NCBI RefSeq assembly: GCF_001039355.2
Contig: NW_019775424.1
Span: 109,038 to 143,912 of the forward strand
Reading direction: 5' to 3'
Source of the DNA: Lingula anatina
Lineage: Eukaryota > Brachiopoda > Lingulata > Lingulida > Lingulidae
DNA length: 34,875 bases
The notes under the pieces were generated by a model that ran no database searches, had not been told where the DNA came from, and saw only the letters and a program-made list of their open reading frames with translations. Positions 1-10,800 of this stretch are shown here, piece after piece (the stretch's first letter is position 1; each line of letters starts with the position of its first letter). The translations under genes were made by a program, and so were the position numbers.

Positions 1-89
1 CCAGGTGTAAGACCCATCTCAAAAATGGCGTGGCTTTCGTCGCCCATAGTTAGGGCAATGGTGAGCTCGACACGAATTTCTTTTGTGAC
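1..89 (-). CDS. Possible partial internal exon of an unidentified gene
   Basis: On the minus strand a strong acceptor (polypyrimidine run ending TTTTTTCAG) precedes an 89-base stretch that is open in only one of three frames and runs off the window edge. The translation begins VTKEIRVELTIALTMGDE and has ordinary protein composition, while the other two frames contain stops. I do not recognise a family. It could belong to the same transcription unit as the ARMC6-like exon at 2824-2940, which is on the same strand, but the peptide does not resemble ARMC6 as I remember it. A chance open frame next to a chance acceptor is possible. Confidence 0.3.
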
Positions 90-2383
90 CTGAAAAAAAT
101 GGGAAATTCCGACTGGAGGTTATGTTTTCATGGAATGTGTAGTTGCATCAAGCTCTTATTATATCTTGATCTATCTTGCACTACTATCGAACATTCGTGT
201 CTCTGCGCGTGACTCGATTCTTTCAACGACATTTGGTTTTCCAATTATCGTCTTATAAAAAAAACAATTTAGTATATGTTTGCACAACATTACATTGCAT
301 GTCTTTGTAGCACGCTGTTTAAGTAAACCACAACTATCGATAATATTAGATATGTGAGAGATTGGTTTCTGTCGGAACTCGTATAAGTGAAATATAAAAT
401 CATTTAATTTCAAGATGTGATGTTGATATATAAAAAACCGATGGTAAACCATGGACAATTATCTAGTATAATTGCATTCTAGTTTATAAAATACAAATTT
501 TGATTTTAACATTTTGGAAATATCATGGCACATACATGTAGGAGCGTTTGTAGTTATGACGCCTTCCTCTTTTGCGTGTGAGATAATACACTGTCACCCA
601 AGCGATACATGTGCCAGAACACCTCGAGCGTCAGCAAGAGGTATTCAAGACATATTGCGAGAGGGTGGCAGTGTGTTTTTTGGCATACGTACCGGGGGAA
701 AGTATTCGCGTCTCACTTATTAACGTAAGTGTTATATCAATAAAGTGTTGATCGCCGCGGGCATATAACATCTCTAGGTATGTATTGGTCTACAAAGGAT
801 CAAAGGGGAACACCTCGCCACCTGAACAATGCTGGCGCATTTTATTTCCGCTTTAGCGATGACACGAAGCATCTAGACAGTCGGCTACTTTCCAATTATG
901 CCCTATACGTTTGGCAATGATTTAGGTCTACCTTTCCATGCCCAGCCTGACGAGTAGGGTAAAATAGCTATCGATCCTCTCACTAATCCACTCTTTATCA
1001 AATCTAAAAGGCGAATCAAAAGAACAAGAAAAAACAAATACATCACTCTCAACTCACCCTCTTAATCAATCGACAAGTTCCTCAACTCTTGCTGAATACT
1101 GCCAGTGCATCCCTAGCAGCTTTAACAATGTATGCTTTACCAACTTTATACTGAATTGACAAACGACAGTAAGAATGTCTTCTGCACCTCCGCAAGAAAC
1201 ACCTTCTGACTCTCGAATATTTACCTGTTTGTCATTTTTCTTGGCACCAGACCATCGTGCACATATTAGGACTTTCCGAACGTTTATTTTTAGCATAACG
1301 ACACTAAGCGTGATATCTGACAACGCGGACACGAAGCTGACAATGGAGCTGTCAAATTAACCCTAAATTAAACCACTAGTAGAGTGCGTGTGACAAGGTC
1401 GTACCAATGGTGTCTCCTTTTTTCACATTGGGCGTTGTACGTATCGGTATCGAAAAACTTAAAATGGCCCTCACATACATGTTTACTATAAATTGTACCT
1501 TTACCTCTGAGAATGACATATATTGTAGAGGTAGATTCTTTATACCTATAATCGTAATAATTAGTGATTGGTGAGGAACGCGTGAAGAGCACAGCGGTAT
1601 GTTAGATAATTCGTGGGGCATTTTGGTCCAAAGTAAAAATCACCAGTAACAAGAAACTGATTTAAGAAAAGTCTAATAATACCGGTACATTTTCCATGAT
1701 AAATATTAACTGCAACATCGAGTAAAAAATTGATATAAAAGAGTTTTTACTTCTTATCCGTAGCTACACAAAGCATAAAGAATTGTATAGATACATGTAG
1801 CCACTCTGGTTATTACCCCCTCCCCACCCCCACCCCCCAAAAAAAGAATAATATACAATCACATCTCGTTAATCTTTAGCTGGTAACAGTGGTTTTGCAA
1901 TCACTCGCCTTACCAGTCATAGCACGCGCCCTTCCCCTTCAACGGGATACGGTTACATAAGAAAAATCTGTATATCAAATGTCCTTTCAACCGGTATTTT
2001 GTTTTATTAAGGTTTGCAAACATCGGCTAAACCGTGGATACAATTTAATTTCTTGACATGCTATTGACACTGGTTCAATTTATCCGTAATTTACACACTA
2101 CTGCCAGTCCTTATGTTTGAACATTGAGTCATACTTCCTGCATCTGCTATCTCCATAAGTCAAGAGCTTAAATTAATGTCCCAGTGTTATTTTATACATC
2201 GTGGGAGAATGCACCTGTCTTTGATCATCTTTAAAAAACGTTTAAATCGATTGTCAATGTTCAGCACTGTATTTTATTCTCTCTCCGCTGTACACTTTTT
2301 TGGGGGGTTAAACATATTTTCAAAATTTGTAGAATTTTTTTTTAAAGACAGTCTCAGCGCGTTAAACCCTTAAAATAGCACGA

Positions 2384-2440
2384 AAATGAATTTTCCTGGA
2401 AAACTCACCAATTTCCCCATAATGACCAAGGTATATCCTA
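2384..2440 (+). repeat. Short dispersed repeat B, copy 1
   Basis: About 55 bases resemble 6986-7046. Both copies contain ATGAATTTTCCTGG, then CAATTTCCCC a few bases later, then ACCAA followed by GGTATAT. They have the same orientation and lie 4.6 kb apart. This is probably a fragment of a dispersed element; its ends are not visible. Confidence 0.55.
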
Positions 2441-2539
2441 TCCAAAACCGTTCAGAAAATGAAGCTACCTAATACCGTTTTTAAGTTCCATTAAATAATA
2501 AAAGACGACTCGTCTTAAATACTCAGCTACCACCTCACA

Positions 2540-2698
2540 GTACGGCTTCAGAACGCGCAATTTCTCGCTAAGTCTCGCGGTTTACTATGAATGAAGTACT
2601 ACGGCTGAGACCCGGATGTCACTATTTGGCGCCAAAACAACAAACATGGCTCAGACGCGCGTCAAGTCAGGCGCGCGTCAAGTCTGAACAGGAGAGCG
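2540..2698. promoter_or_regulatory. CpG-rich patch with palindromic E2F-type site
   Basis: This patch has many CpGs in otherwise CpG-poor sequence. TTTGGCGCCAAA at 2625-2636 is a perfect palindrome matching the E2F consensus (TTTSSCGC on both strands). CCGGATGT just upstream resembles an ETS site. GCGCGTCAAGTC occurs twice in direct repeat between about 2657 and 2685, directly before the single N. This looks like a housekeeping or cell-cycle promoter, but no first exon could be tied to it. The nearest coding exon (ARMC6-like) points towards it rather than away, so its target is unclear. Confidence 0.4.
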
Positions 2699-2823
2699 NC
2701 AATGGAAAAATTAATTCAGAAAACATTAACTGCTGATTATAACACACTTCACCTTGTACTGTGATTTACCAATTTGACTGCAACAACTACTGCACATTAG
2801 CCCCTCCCATCCCCTAATTCTAC

Positions 2824-2940
2824 CTGTGCCAGAAACTGCTGTTCAGCTTCCTGCAGTGCCTCTTCTGCTGACATGTCAAACTCTTGCATGTTTTCACAGA
2901 CCACATCATCAAATGTTTTCTGTGTAATTCTTTTGGCCAT
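2824..2940 (-). CDS. ARMC6: ARMC6-like protein, first coding exon only
   Basis: This exon encodes 39 residues starting MAKRITQKTFDDVVCENMQE and ending EAEQQFLAQ, followed by a GTAGAA donor. The acceptor TTATTTACAG lies six bases before the ATG, so the 5' UTR must continue in an upstream exon at higher coordinates. The pattern KRI-Q-TFD--V-EN--EF-M--EEA--EA--QF--Q matches the conserved N-terminus of metazoan ARMC6 (armadillo repeat-containing protein 6) as I remember it, and the splice point falls after the same glutamine. The armadillo repeats that should follow were not found in the 2.8 kb to its left. Either the next intron is long or the N at 2699 marks a bad join. ARMC6 is a poorly characterised armadillo protein. 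Confidence 0.65.
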
Positions 2941-2946
2941 GGCAGT

Positions 2947-3535
2947 CTGTAAATAATGCAATAACAACCTGTCATTATATAAGGATATCAGGATCAACAC
3001 CAACACATATGTCAGCAGCTTACATTGTATGTATTCAAAATTAGTAGAAGGAAAAACGATATGGTAAATCAGACTTGGATAATTATTCAATGAACATATA
3101 AAACATGATGTAGTTGGTATCAAACTGTAAAAAAATTCAAATCCACCATACAAGTTTGCCCAAAATATTCAACTGTAAATTACAAATATATATAAGATGT
3201 CATTGTTAAAACCATACAAATGGTCTTAGTAAAGAAAACACGTTCATCATTTTTTATACATGTAACAAGCAACTATGTTAAGATATGTAGCAAGTATATG
3301 ACTTAGTGTTCTGAAATTACAAATAGTAGTGATTAACAAGTGTATATGTTAGCATTTTATTATCATCATTTTTGCTTGGTTTAAGTTTATTATCACATTA
3401 TAGTACTATCATTCATGTCCATCATTTTTACCAAATTATGTTTCAAATACATTCAAAACATGAATACTAATGTCGTGAATAGTAATTACTCAATCTTTTA
3501 ATCTTCTCAAAAGGGAAAAATTATAAAAGTTTACA
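2947..3535. other. Non-coding, AT-rich
   Basis: Presumed first intron and upstream region of the ARMC6-like gene. No open frame, RNA gene or recognisable repeat was seen. Confidence 0.5.
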
Positions 3536-3537
3536 AA

Positions 3538-3767
3538 TACATGATTTCAGAATCATTGAAAATATATTTCTTAGTTTCATTTGTGGTGTCTGTGCTTTTT
3601 CTGTAAAGAATACACAATAAACTATAATGTATGATCTTGCCTTTCAGTTCTGCTGCAACCACTCAATAGGACTGTTTTAATTTTAAGATATTGTGACTTA
3701 AAAAAAACACTTTCTGTGAAATTCACAATTTTCCCATTGAAAAGATCGAGTCATTACCGCATACTGC
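3538..3767 (+). repeat. Dispersed repeat A, copy 1
   Basis: About 230 bases align by eye with 10250-10462 in the same orientation. Shared blocks are AATCATTGAAAATATATTTC, TTCTGTAAAGAAT versus TTACTGTATAGAAT, CACTCAATAGGA versus TACTCAGTAGGA, and ACAATTTTCCCATTGAAAAG ending near GTCATTACC versus GTCAGTACC. Terminal inverted repeats and target-site duplications were not seen. It is probably a non-autonomous transposon or a fragment. Confidence 0.7.
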
Positions 3768-5318
3768 AGACACATGAGTCAGCAACTGACAATAGAAGTG
3801 TTAACCTCTCAAAAGTTATCACAGCCACAGCTTGCAACTTCAGCTTCCCAAGTTAACGCAAATGCATGTTCTGTTCTAATCACAAGTAGCGGGTTATAGG
3901 ATACTAGATTATCTGTGCCGGTTATCAAAATGAATTAAATTGTTGCAGAAAATTCGTCAACAACTTGATACAGTACAACAGTACTTCAAGTACTTGATTG
4001 GTGAATTATGCTATCCCCTGCAATGGCTAATTATGATTACCAGTATTAAAGCAAGGAACTTAAACACTACCTTCTTGGTTTTCCTCAGCAAAACAATCCT
4101 CGCTGTATTTGCTTAAAGGTAAGACAATGTCACAAGGTTGACACTGGCGTGGTCACCCTCTTTAGCTTGGTCGTTACTCAGGAGCACAAATTTCCGATAA
4201 GTCTAACGCAAGCTCAATGTTGTACATTTTTTTCCTTTTTTATTAAAAAGTATTCGTGTCTTGTGCAGATATCATATGTACACCTTCCTTTTATATAAAT
4301 GTTGTTTCAATTTGTGTCTTTTTTGACTCAAATTACCCATCTATTAAAATTATCAAAATTATCCAATTATATCAGATTACGACGCGCGCACCGCCAAATT
4401 CAGGGGATTACAACTGTAAGTACCCACGTTGTTCAGGTAATTAATCACAAATGAACCAGCTGTGGTTTTGTATCTCTTATGTACTAAAAATTATTCACAC
4501 TTTTTAATATTTGGTTTGTTGTGTTTTGTTTTAGTGAAACTGAGCACAACGGTGCATTTAATAGGGTTTATTTTTAACATTGATACTCGTGACGAAGTGT
4601 AACAAAAATCCCCCAGCGGCCAAATGCTCATGCTTGTATACTTGGGCTTTGTCCTCATTTCTTGTGAAAATACGTTAGACTTTTATGTCCCTACATAGAA
4701 AGAGAATATTTTATTCATGTGAAAGTTGGAAGGTTTTAATGCTGGTGGTATTGGACCAGAGAGGATGGGTCGTTTCACTTTCACTTTAATATGAGGTATA
4801 AAGATTAAAAATGAGGTCAAATATTTGCCACTCAACCCGACCAAATGCCATCATATTATATGGTTAAATAGCGAAACTTACAGAAATAACAAAGAACGTT
4901 GCCTGATACTTTCTGAAAAAATATCTAAGCAGATAATTTCTGTTTTCTTCCTGTGCTATTTATATTTAATCCATATGGCTGTGTCCACCACCCATTTTAC
5001 TAGTACATGTTTTATCTATTGTTTTTGCAGCAGTTATGCATAGTAATCACTGTGTCATTTGGCAGACTTTTATGAACTGGAGGGAAAGATAGATAAATCA
5101 AATGTATGTACAAAAATATTAAGAAGATACAGTTTTACAGCTATTTTTCAGCTGAACACGTGATTAATTGGTTTATCTTTTGGTATGTTGACTTTATTTG
5201 AGTCACATAATGTGTTACAGGAAATATATGCTATAACAACCTAATTTTTATGAAAAGTGATTTGGTCAGTTAATTAAAGCCAGTATCAGGGCAGACAGCT
5301 GAGTTCTGGCCAGACAGG
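3768..5318. other. Non-coding stretch
   Basis: No gene or structured element was recognised. Two short open frames (4256-4444 and 4825-5043) have AT-driven composition and no splice context, so they look accidental. Confidence 0.45.
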
Positions 5319-5321
5319 TGT

Positions 5322-5600
5322 TAGCATGCCCTGTCAAACTTGTAACTTTTCTATTTATATTTATGTACAGGATTGCATGCCATGTAGGGTCTTGTTCCAC
5401 CTTGAAATTAGATTTTTTTTTGTACAGTATATAAGCTGTTTACATTTACTGTAAAAGATAACTGGACGTGGCCACATCAGATAGCTGAGCAAGCTGTCTG
5501 GAGGTCCCAGCTCTCAACCAGGAATAAACCTGACTGTGTGGAAGTACTTACTAAGTCTTGTTTGTTTATTCTTGGACCATGTCATGGTGGATCATATCTC
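5322..5600 (+). mobile_element. LTR-like segment (possible solo LTR or fragment)
   Basis: The segment begins with TGTTAGCATGCC, typical of many LTR starts. It then has TATATAAG near 5430 and AATAAA near 5523, about 90 bases further on. This TATA-then-poly(A)-signal spacing with no open frame is the usual arrangement of an LTR. No matching 3' end with a target-site duplication was identified, so the boundaries are uncertain and the call is tentative. Confidence 0.25.
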
Positions 5601-6500
5601 CCAAACCTACCATGATAATACCCTCACTTCAAATCTAACCTTTATATTCTGTTATTGAGTTGAGGTATGCATCAAGTATCTGTAACTTGTAAGTCACAAA
5701 AAAGGGAAATGTGTACTAGTACACGTACTACATTCTTTTTAAATGATTGAGGTGAATCTGTTTGTTCTATGTCACAAAGCTACAATAACTATGTCTGGTG
5801 GTGTTTGAAGCAATCCAAGACAGGGTGCATGAATGGCTTCTTGTTGAATTGAAACAATTAAAACTTTTAAAACATATATTGACAGATAAATAGCCTAAAT
5901 CAATATTATAAAAAATAATCATATTCACCACCCCCTAGTGAACCTCGGTGGTCAGTCATCTTGACACAGTTTGAAAATAATGCGGGTTCTTGTGTAAGAT
6001 CCAGAGGGTCTTGCGATATTGAGAAGTCTAGTCATGGAATGGATGGTGTATCTAGAAAACCTTAGCTTAAGTGAATGTTTTGGTCTTTTGCTTTTTCCAA
6101 AATTGCTACAGAGTTATATTGAGGGTTAGAAAAGGAAGATTAAAGGCTGGTAAGTTGGAGGAAAATGCCCTTTACCTTAGGAAAATTTGTTAAGTATAAG
6201 GTTTTGGTAGGAAAATCCTAGCTTAGAATGCTTTAAGTGTATTAATAATCTATCAACCTGTCACTTTGTATAATGAGCCCTTAGGGTAAAATGTAAACTT
6301 GTATCTTTTATGGAATATAAAAAGTTTTGAACAATTTAGAATTATCCCTTGGAGTAAAATACCTGTAAAATTACCACTGACATAGTCCAAAATTTACTTG
6401 CATGATCAAACGCAAGAATTATTGCATGGTCAACAATTATTGCATGGTCAAGGCTAAAGCCATGAGTAAAGCTAGCGCTCGCACAGGTAGTACAATTTAA
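5601..6500. other. Non-coding stretch with a short direct repeat
   Basis: No gene was seen. AATTATTGCATGGTCAA occurs twice in tandem at 6417-6433 and 6435-6451. Confidence 0.45.
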
Positions 6501-6519
6501 TCCCTTCTGCTGTGGATGG

Positions 6520-6715
6520 CTTTAGATGGTCTCTCAGCCATTAAATTAAATAATCATTGTAAACTATACTAACTCATCTGTACCTTCATTTCATGTCTTA
6601 CATCCTTTTACAATTGTATATAACCCAGCAGCACTAGAGGAGGGTCTAGCCTCAATAAAGCTGTGCTGAACTGACTAGCTGGCTTCTAGAACTGCTCGTG
6701 ACACCACTTCATGCA
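6520..6715 (+). mobile_element. Second LTR-like segment
   Basis: TGTATATAACCC near 6616 is followed by AATAAAG near 6654 and a GC-richer tail ending CTCGTGACA. The layout resembles the segment at 5322-5600 but the sequence is different. It may be a solo LTR or another Pol II unit. No flanking duplication was found. Confidence 0.2.
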
Positions 6716-6985
6716 AGTGTATACCCATTTGTAACTACAGTAATTCAGGTGCAACACTATTAACTAAAAGCATCACATTAAATTACAGTTGGGACTCCTG
6801 AATAGTGATTTATATGCATGGGATAAGTTTTAATTATTTATAAATTATGTTTTGTTACATGTAGGATGATATTCTACAGTGACAGTGTAGGGAGTAGAAA
6901 GGTGAGAGGCTTAGTAAGTGAAGAAACACTGCAAGAATGAATAAAGAATGCTTCCTTAGTTAAAGGGATAACAACTGTTCATTTT

Positions 6986-7046
6986 GGCCAAAAAATGAAT
7001 TTTCCTGGGGTAAAGGACAATTTCCCCGTACTTACCAATGGTATAT
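6986..7046 (+). repeat. Short dispersed repeat B, copy 2
   Basis: This matches 2384-2440: ATGAATTTTCCTGG, then CAATTTCCCC, then TTACCAATGGTATAT. A T-run at about 7079-7093 follows. Confidence 0.55.
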
Positions 7047-7219
7047 GAATCCATTCCCACATTCAAAATTAATCCCTGTTTTTTTTTTTTTTCTAAAAAG
7101 TTTGTTTTTTGTAATAATAGAGGTCACGGGATGTGATGGCAGGCACAAATTCCAAAATAATTGTGTTAACCGCCATTTTGGGGGTAAAATAGAATTTATT
7201 GTATTTCTCTGAGTTATCC

Positions 7220-7448
7220 CAGTGAAAATGTCAATGTAAGTGGATCCAACTCCATGGGAACTCTTGCTGAGTGCAGTCAGATTAATAGATTAACATCCCT
7301 TCTCTTGTTTCCAACATACTGGTATAACATAATCATCAGCTTCTCTGTATTCTACTCAACGCCAGGAGGAAGCATGTTAATCTGATTGCATTCAGCGAGA
7401 TGCCTTGCAGAGTTGGGTTGATCTGCATAGAAGGACAGTTTCCTTGGG
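7220..7448. mobile_element. Fold-back (MITE-like) element
   Basis: The left arm, about 7220-7296, and the right arm, about 7374-7448, are imperfect inverted repeats around a loop of roughly 77 bases. The best-matching part is GCTGAGTGCAGTCAGATTAA on the left against the reverse complement GCTGAATGCAATCAGATTAA on the right. Matching continues outwards through CCAACTC on both arms. There is no coding capacity. This is consistent with a miniature inverted-repeat element just upstream of the 7808 gene. Confidence 0.6.
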
Positions 7449-7807
7449 AATAAGTCCATAGTGCCTTGGTTATGGAGAGAATTATCATACAAGCCCAATG
7501 AACCTGGATGTCCAAAGACCTGTCATAACATCTGGTAGCCTAACAAAGTGTTTTTATATGGTAAATTAATTTGATGGTAATTTTTTTCACAAAGCATGAT
7601 ACCATAGCATATAGTAGATATCTAAGGGACGGGTCCCTGGGGTGAGCTATTCTTGGCAATGCATCTACTTATAGGTTATGTAATGGTTACCCGTCAACAC
7701 CATCTATTTTTATTTATTAAGTGGAACATATATACTGGTAGATTACACTGATGATAGCCTATATAGTGCAGTTGCTCATTTAAACATTTTATAGCATAAT
7801 ATTTATA

Positions 7808-10800
7808 ATGGATTTTTTCCATATCGTAGAAACTGAAGAAGAAAGCATTCCTGTCACCATCATGTCTTGGGAAAATGTAGTAAGGTGTGCTCTAGATAAC
7901 AAGGAGGCTCTACCTGCACAGGTAAGTGATATTTTAATAAAATTTCCAGAACTATCACTAAAATATGATTTCTTTTGAACAAAACACACTCTTGGGGTTT
8001 GCTTAGTCAACATGTATATATTTCAATAATATCAATAAAGTTTCTGTTCCCATGACTTTCACTTAATGATATGTATGGACTCTGTATAAAAGTTCTAGAA
8101 ATTTTCACTTTTTTAAAAATTTAGGTAGCAGACTACGTAAGTTCAGTAAATTCTGAGAACTTGCCAAATAAACCAGCAGAGCTTGCAGTGAAAATTGTCT
8201 CTGATGAGGGAGCTGAGCCAGGATCACACCCTGATTGCAACATGCAGTTTGACTATGACTCTTGTATGTGTAGATTCCCGAAGAACTCCATCCAAGGCGC
8301 TCAAATTCGTTACTCCTGGTTTATTGGTAACAATCTCTTGGCCGTTTCTTTCTGGGGGGCAGATGAAGAGAAGAGACAACTTGAAAAAGTGGTTTTTCAG
8401 ACAGATAACATTGAAGTGGCATTCCAGCTTCTCTGTGCTCTTAGATATGTGCAGGTGTTGAGCTATGAGGCCAAAAGTGAATCTGCTGAAAGATTTGTAT
8501 CAACTTTTGCACCTGTGAAAGTGGGTCTCTTCCAAATTGGACTTGATGAAAACCCTCCTGCTGATTCACCTTATTCCTGGTTAGTGTTAGATGAAGAACT
8601 TGTTGCCATTTATGCTGATATCCTTGACAGTAAACCAAAAGTGGACCCAATGTTCTTCTATACAGAATCAGGTAAGTTTCAGCAAGTAGTATTTAAATTA
8701 TGTGTATGGAGATCTATAATGTATGTTTTTAAAGTCTTTGTGGACATCATTTTGCGGAAGAACAGGTGTGCCTGCACTTCATTAATTCAGACCTCACTCC
8801 AACATAATTTTGTTTTGTTAGAGCCAAATGGATCAGAAAATACCTTATTAAAACTCAAAAAAAGAAAAATAATGAAGAGGCATAATCATGGGATAGTATT
8901 TCATTTCCTTTTGCCAAAATGAGTAATATTCCCCAATCGGCAAAGCTTTATCTGTTGTGACAATGTTATAACTGTGGCAACCTGCAGATGATCATAACTC
9001 TTGTTCCAAGTCTTCTTATTATGATTAGTTGATGGTCATTTAAATTCTTCTTGCCAAAGAAATGGATTGTTATTTTTTATATGTTAGCATAAACATAGAA
9101 TAAGAATGCTACTACATGTAAATGTAGTATCTCATTTCTTTCAGTGAAAAGCTATAATAGTAAGCTATCTAGCTCCAATTTGGTTATTTTTCAAACATAT
9201 TGTACGTAAAACATAACCACTTGTCAAGCAACCAGTGGAATTGATAAATACTCACAATAAAACAAAGTCATTTATTTTTCAGGGGTAAATTGTGTAGATA
9301 AGGTGATTTTAAGCAAATTAGTGAACCCGTGGTTGGTTGTGTTTGAATCCCAGGCAAGAAAAATTGTAATTGGGAATCCAGCTGAAGAAAAACCAGAGGG
9401 AAGATTTTTGGTAAGTAGATGGTCTAAAAAGTAACTATAATTTATTATTGGCTTTAAATTTTCTCTTATTGGCTTTGAATTAGGGGTAAATTGTAATAAT
9501 ATTTTTGGTGTACAAGAGTCTGTTTTAACACTGTTTAATGTTTCTTGCTGGCAATCTTAAGGTAGAAGACAATTATTTGTAATAATATTTCATTATTCTT
9601 ATCTGTGTTGGTGAAATTAAATTGACTGTGAAGTTTTATTAAATTGTAAGCATAACTTGAAAATTATACCAGAAAGGTATGTTTTTTGCCCAAAGAGGTG
9701 TGTGCTTCTTTAAAGGGTAAATCATTAAATGAAATTACCATTTACTGCCTAGGCTGGGGACGAAACTCCATTGACTGCAGTGTTAAGGAAACTAACACCA
9801 AAATCAAAAGGGTTATTTAGAGGTGAGCTTGAATATGACACTTTTTTGCTTGCTTTTACTTGTTAAGAGCAGCCCCTCTTATTTTTCAACGGCAATAATA
9901 AAACATAAACTGACGTTTTGATGTAACTGAACAACAAAACTTTAATATATATAGTTATACTTCATTCTTCTGTAGGTATATTTCTTGTCGGAGTTTTTGT
10001 AAACATCGTTGACTTACAGGAATATTGAAGTACCCAATTATTTTTAGATCCTGATGCCTATATGAAGCAGCTGTTCCATCAAGGGGCTGAAGCAAATCCT
10101 CTCACTGCAACCCGAAATCCACTACCACGTCCACGCCGTGATGAGGAAGGTAATGAGAGGGAGATAGAAAATGTCTTACTGGAATCCTTACAAGGTAAGT
10201 TACAGTGACAAAAGGAACATTATGACTTTTCCTGTTCAATCTTTCAGATACATGATATGGAATCATTGAAAATATATTTCTATTTAGCAGTTGTGATGTT
10301 TTTACTGTATAGAATGGAACCATAAAGTAGTTTGCTTTTCGATTTTGTTGCTCCTACTCAGTAGGAATTTTCTAATGTTCAGAATTTCTTACTCAGAAAA
10401 ATTCAATGTTTGTAAAATTTACAATTTTCCCCATTGAAAAGATCCAGTCAGTACCACATATATGTAAAACAATTGATAAGGTTTGATTATTTAGAAGTAA
10501 AAGGTTTGTACTGATCTCAGGGAGGGTCTTCCAGAAGACGATCAAAATGTTTAAGTTTAAATTGATGGGCATATTATTTTCTCTATCAGAAAACTGTCAA
10601 AAAAGGAAGGTGCATTAATATAGATAATTTAGAAGATGGTCAGCAAATATCTGTGGGTCTGCCCCTGTATCTAGCCCGATGACATTAACAGGTTATTCGT
10701 GTGTTACAGCCCAGCTCACGCCGCAGCAGACGGTGCAGGATCTCGATGAAAACCTGCAAATGATGTGGGTCATGGCGAAGTCCGAGATGGAAGATATGAT

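Larger units (their letters stand above)
90..2823. other. Long non-coding stretch, no gene recognised
   Basis: No exon with convincing splice sites and recognisable protein was found here. Short open frames on both strands (for example around 514-723, and overlapping frames at 1066-1360) have no recognisable product. The stretch holds a C-rich low-complexity patch near 1815-1845, one copy of a short dispersed repeat at 2384-2440, and a CpG-rich patch from about 2540 to the N at 2699. Confidence 0.5.

Noticed and set aside
514-723. Open frame on the plus strand with a peptide ending GGKYSRLTY
   Set aside because: It has no ATG at its start, no convincing splice sites and no family resemblance.
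1066-1360. Overlapping open frames on both strands
   Set aside because: Both strands are open over the same bases and neither product is recognisable, so chance is likelier than a gene.
8441-8650. Minus-strand open frame of 69 aa
   Set aside because: It lies inside exon 2 of the 451-aa gene and is its shadow.
8672-8922. Continuation of the open frame past 8671 to 8922
   Set aside because: It is intron read-through. A GTAAGT donor at 8672 and a matching phase in the next exon show that the coding sequence ends there, and the peptide turns Lys-rich and AT-driven.
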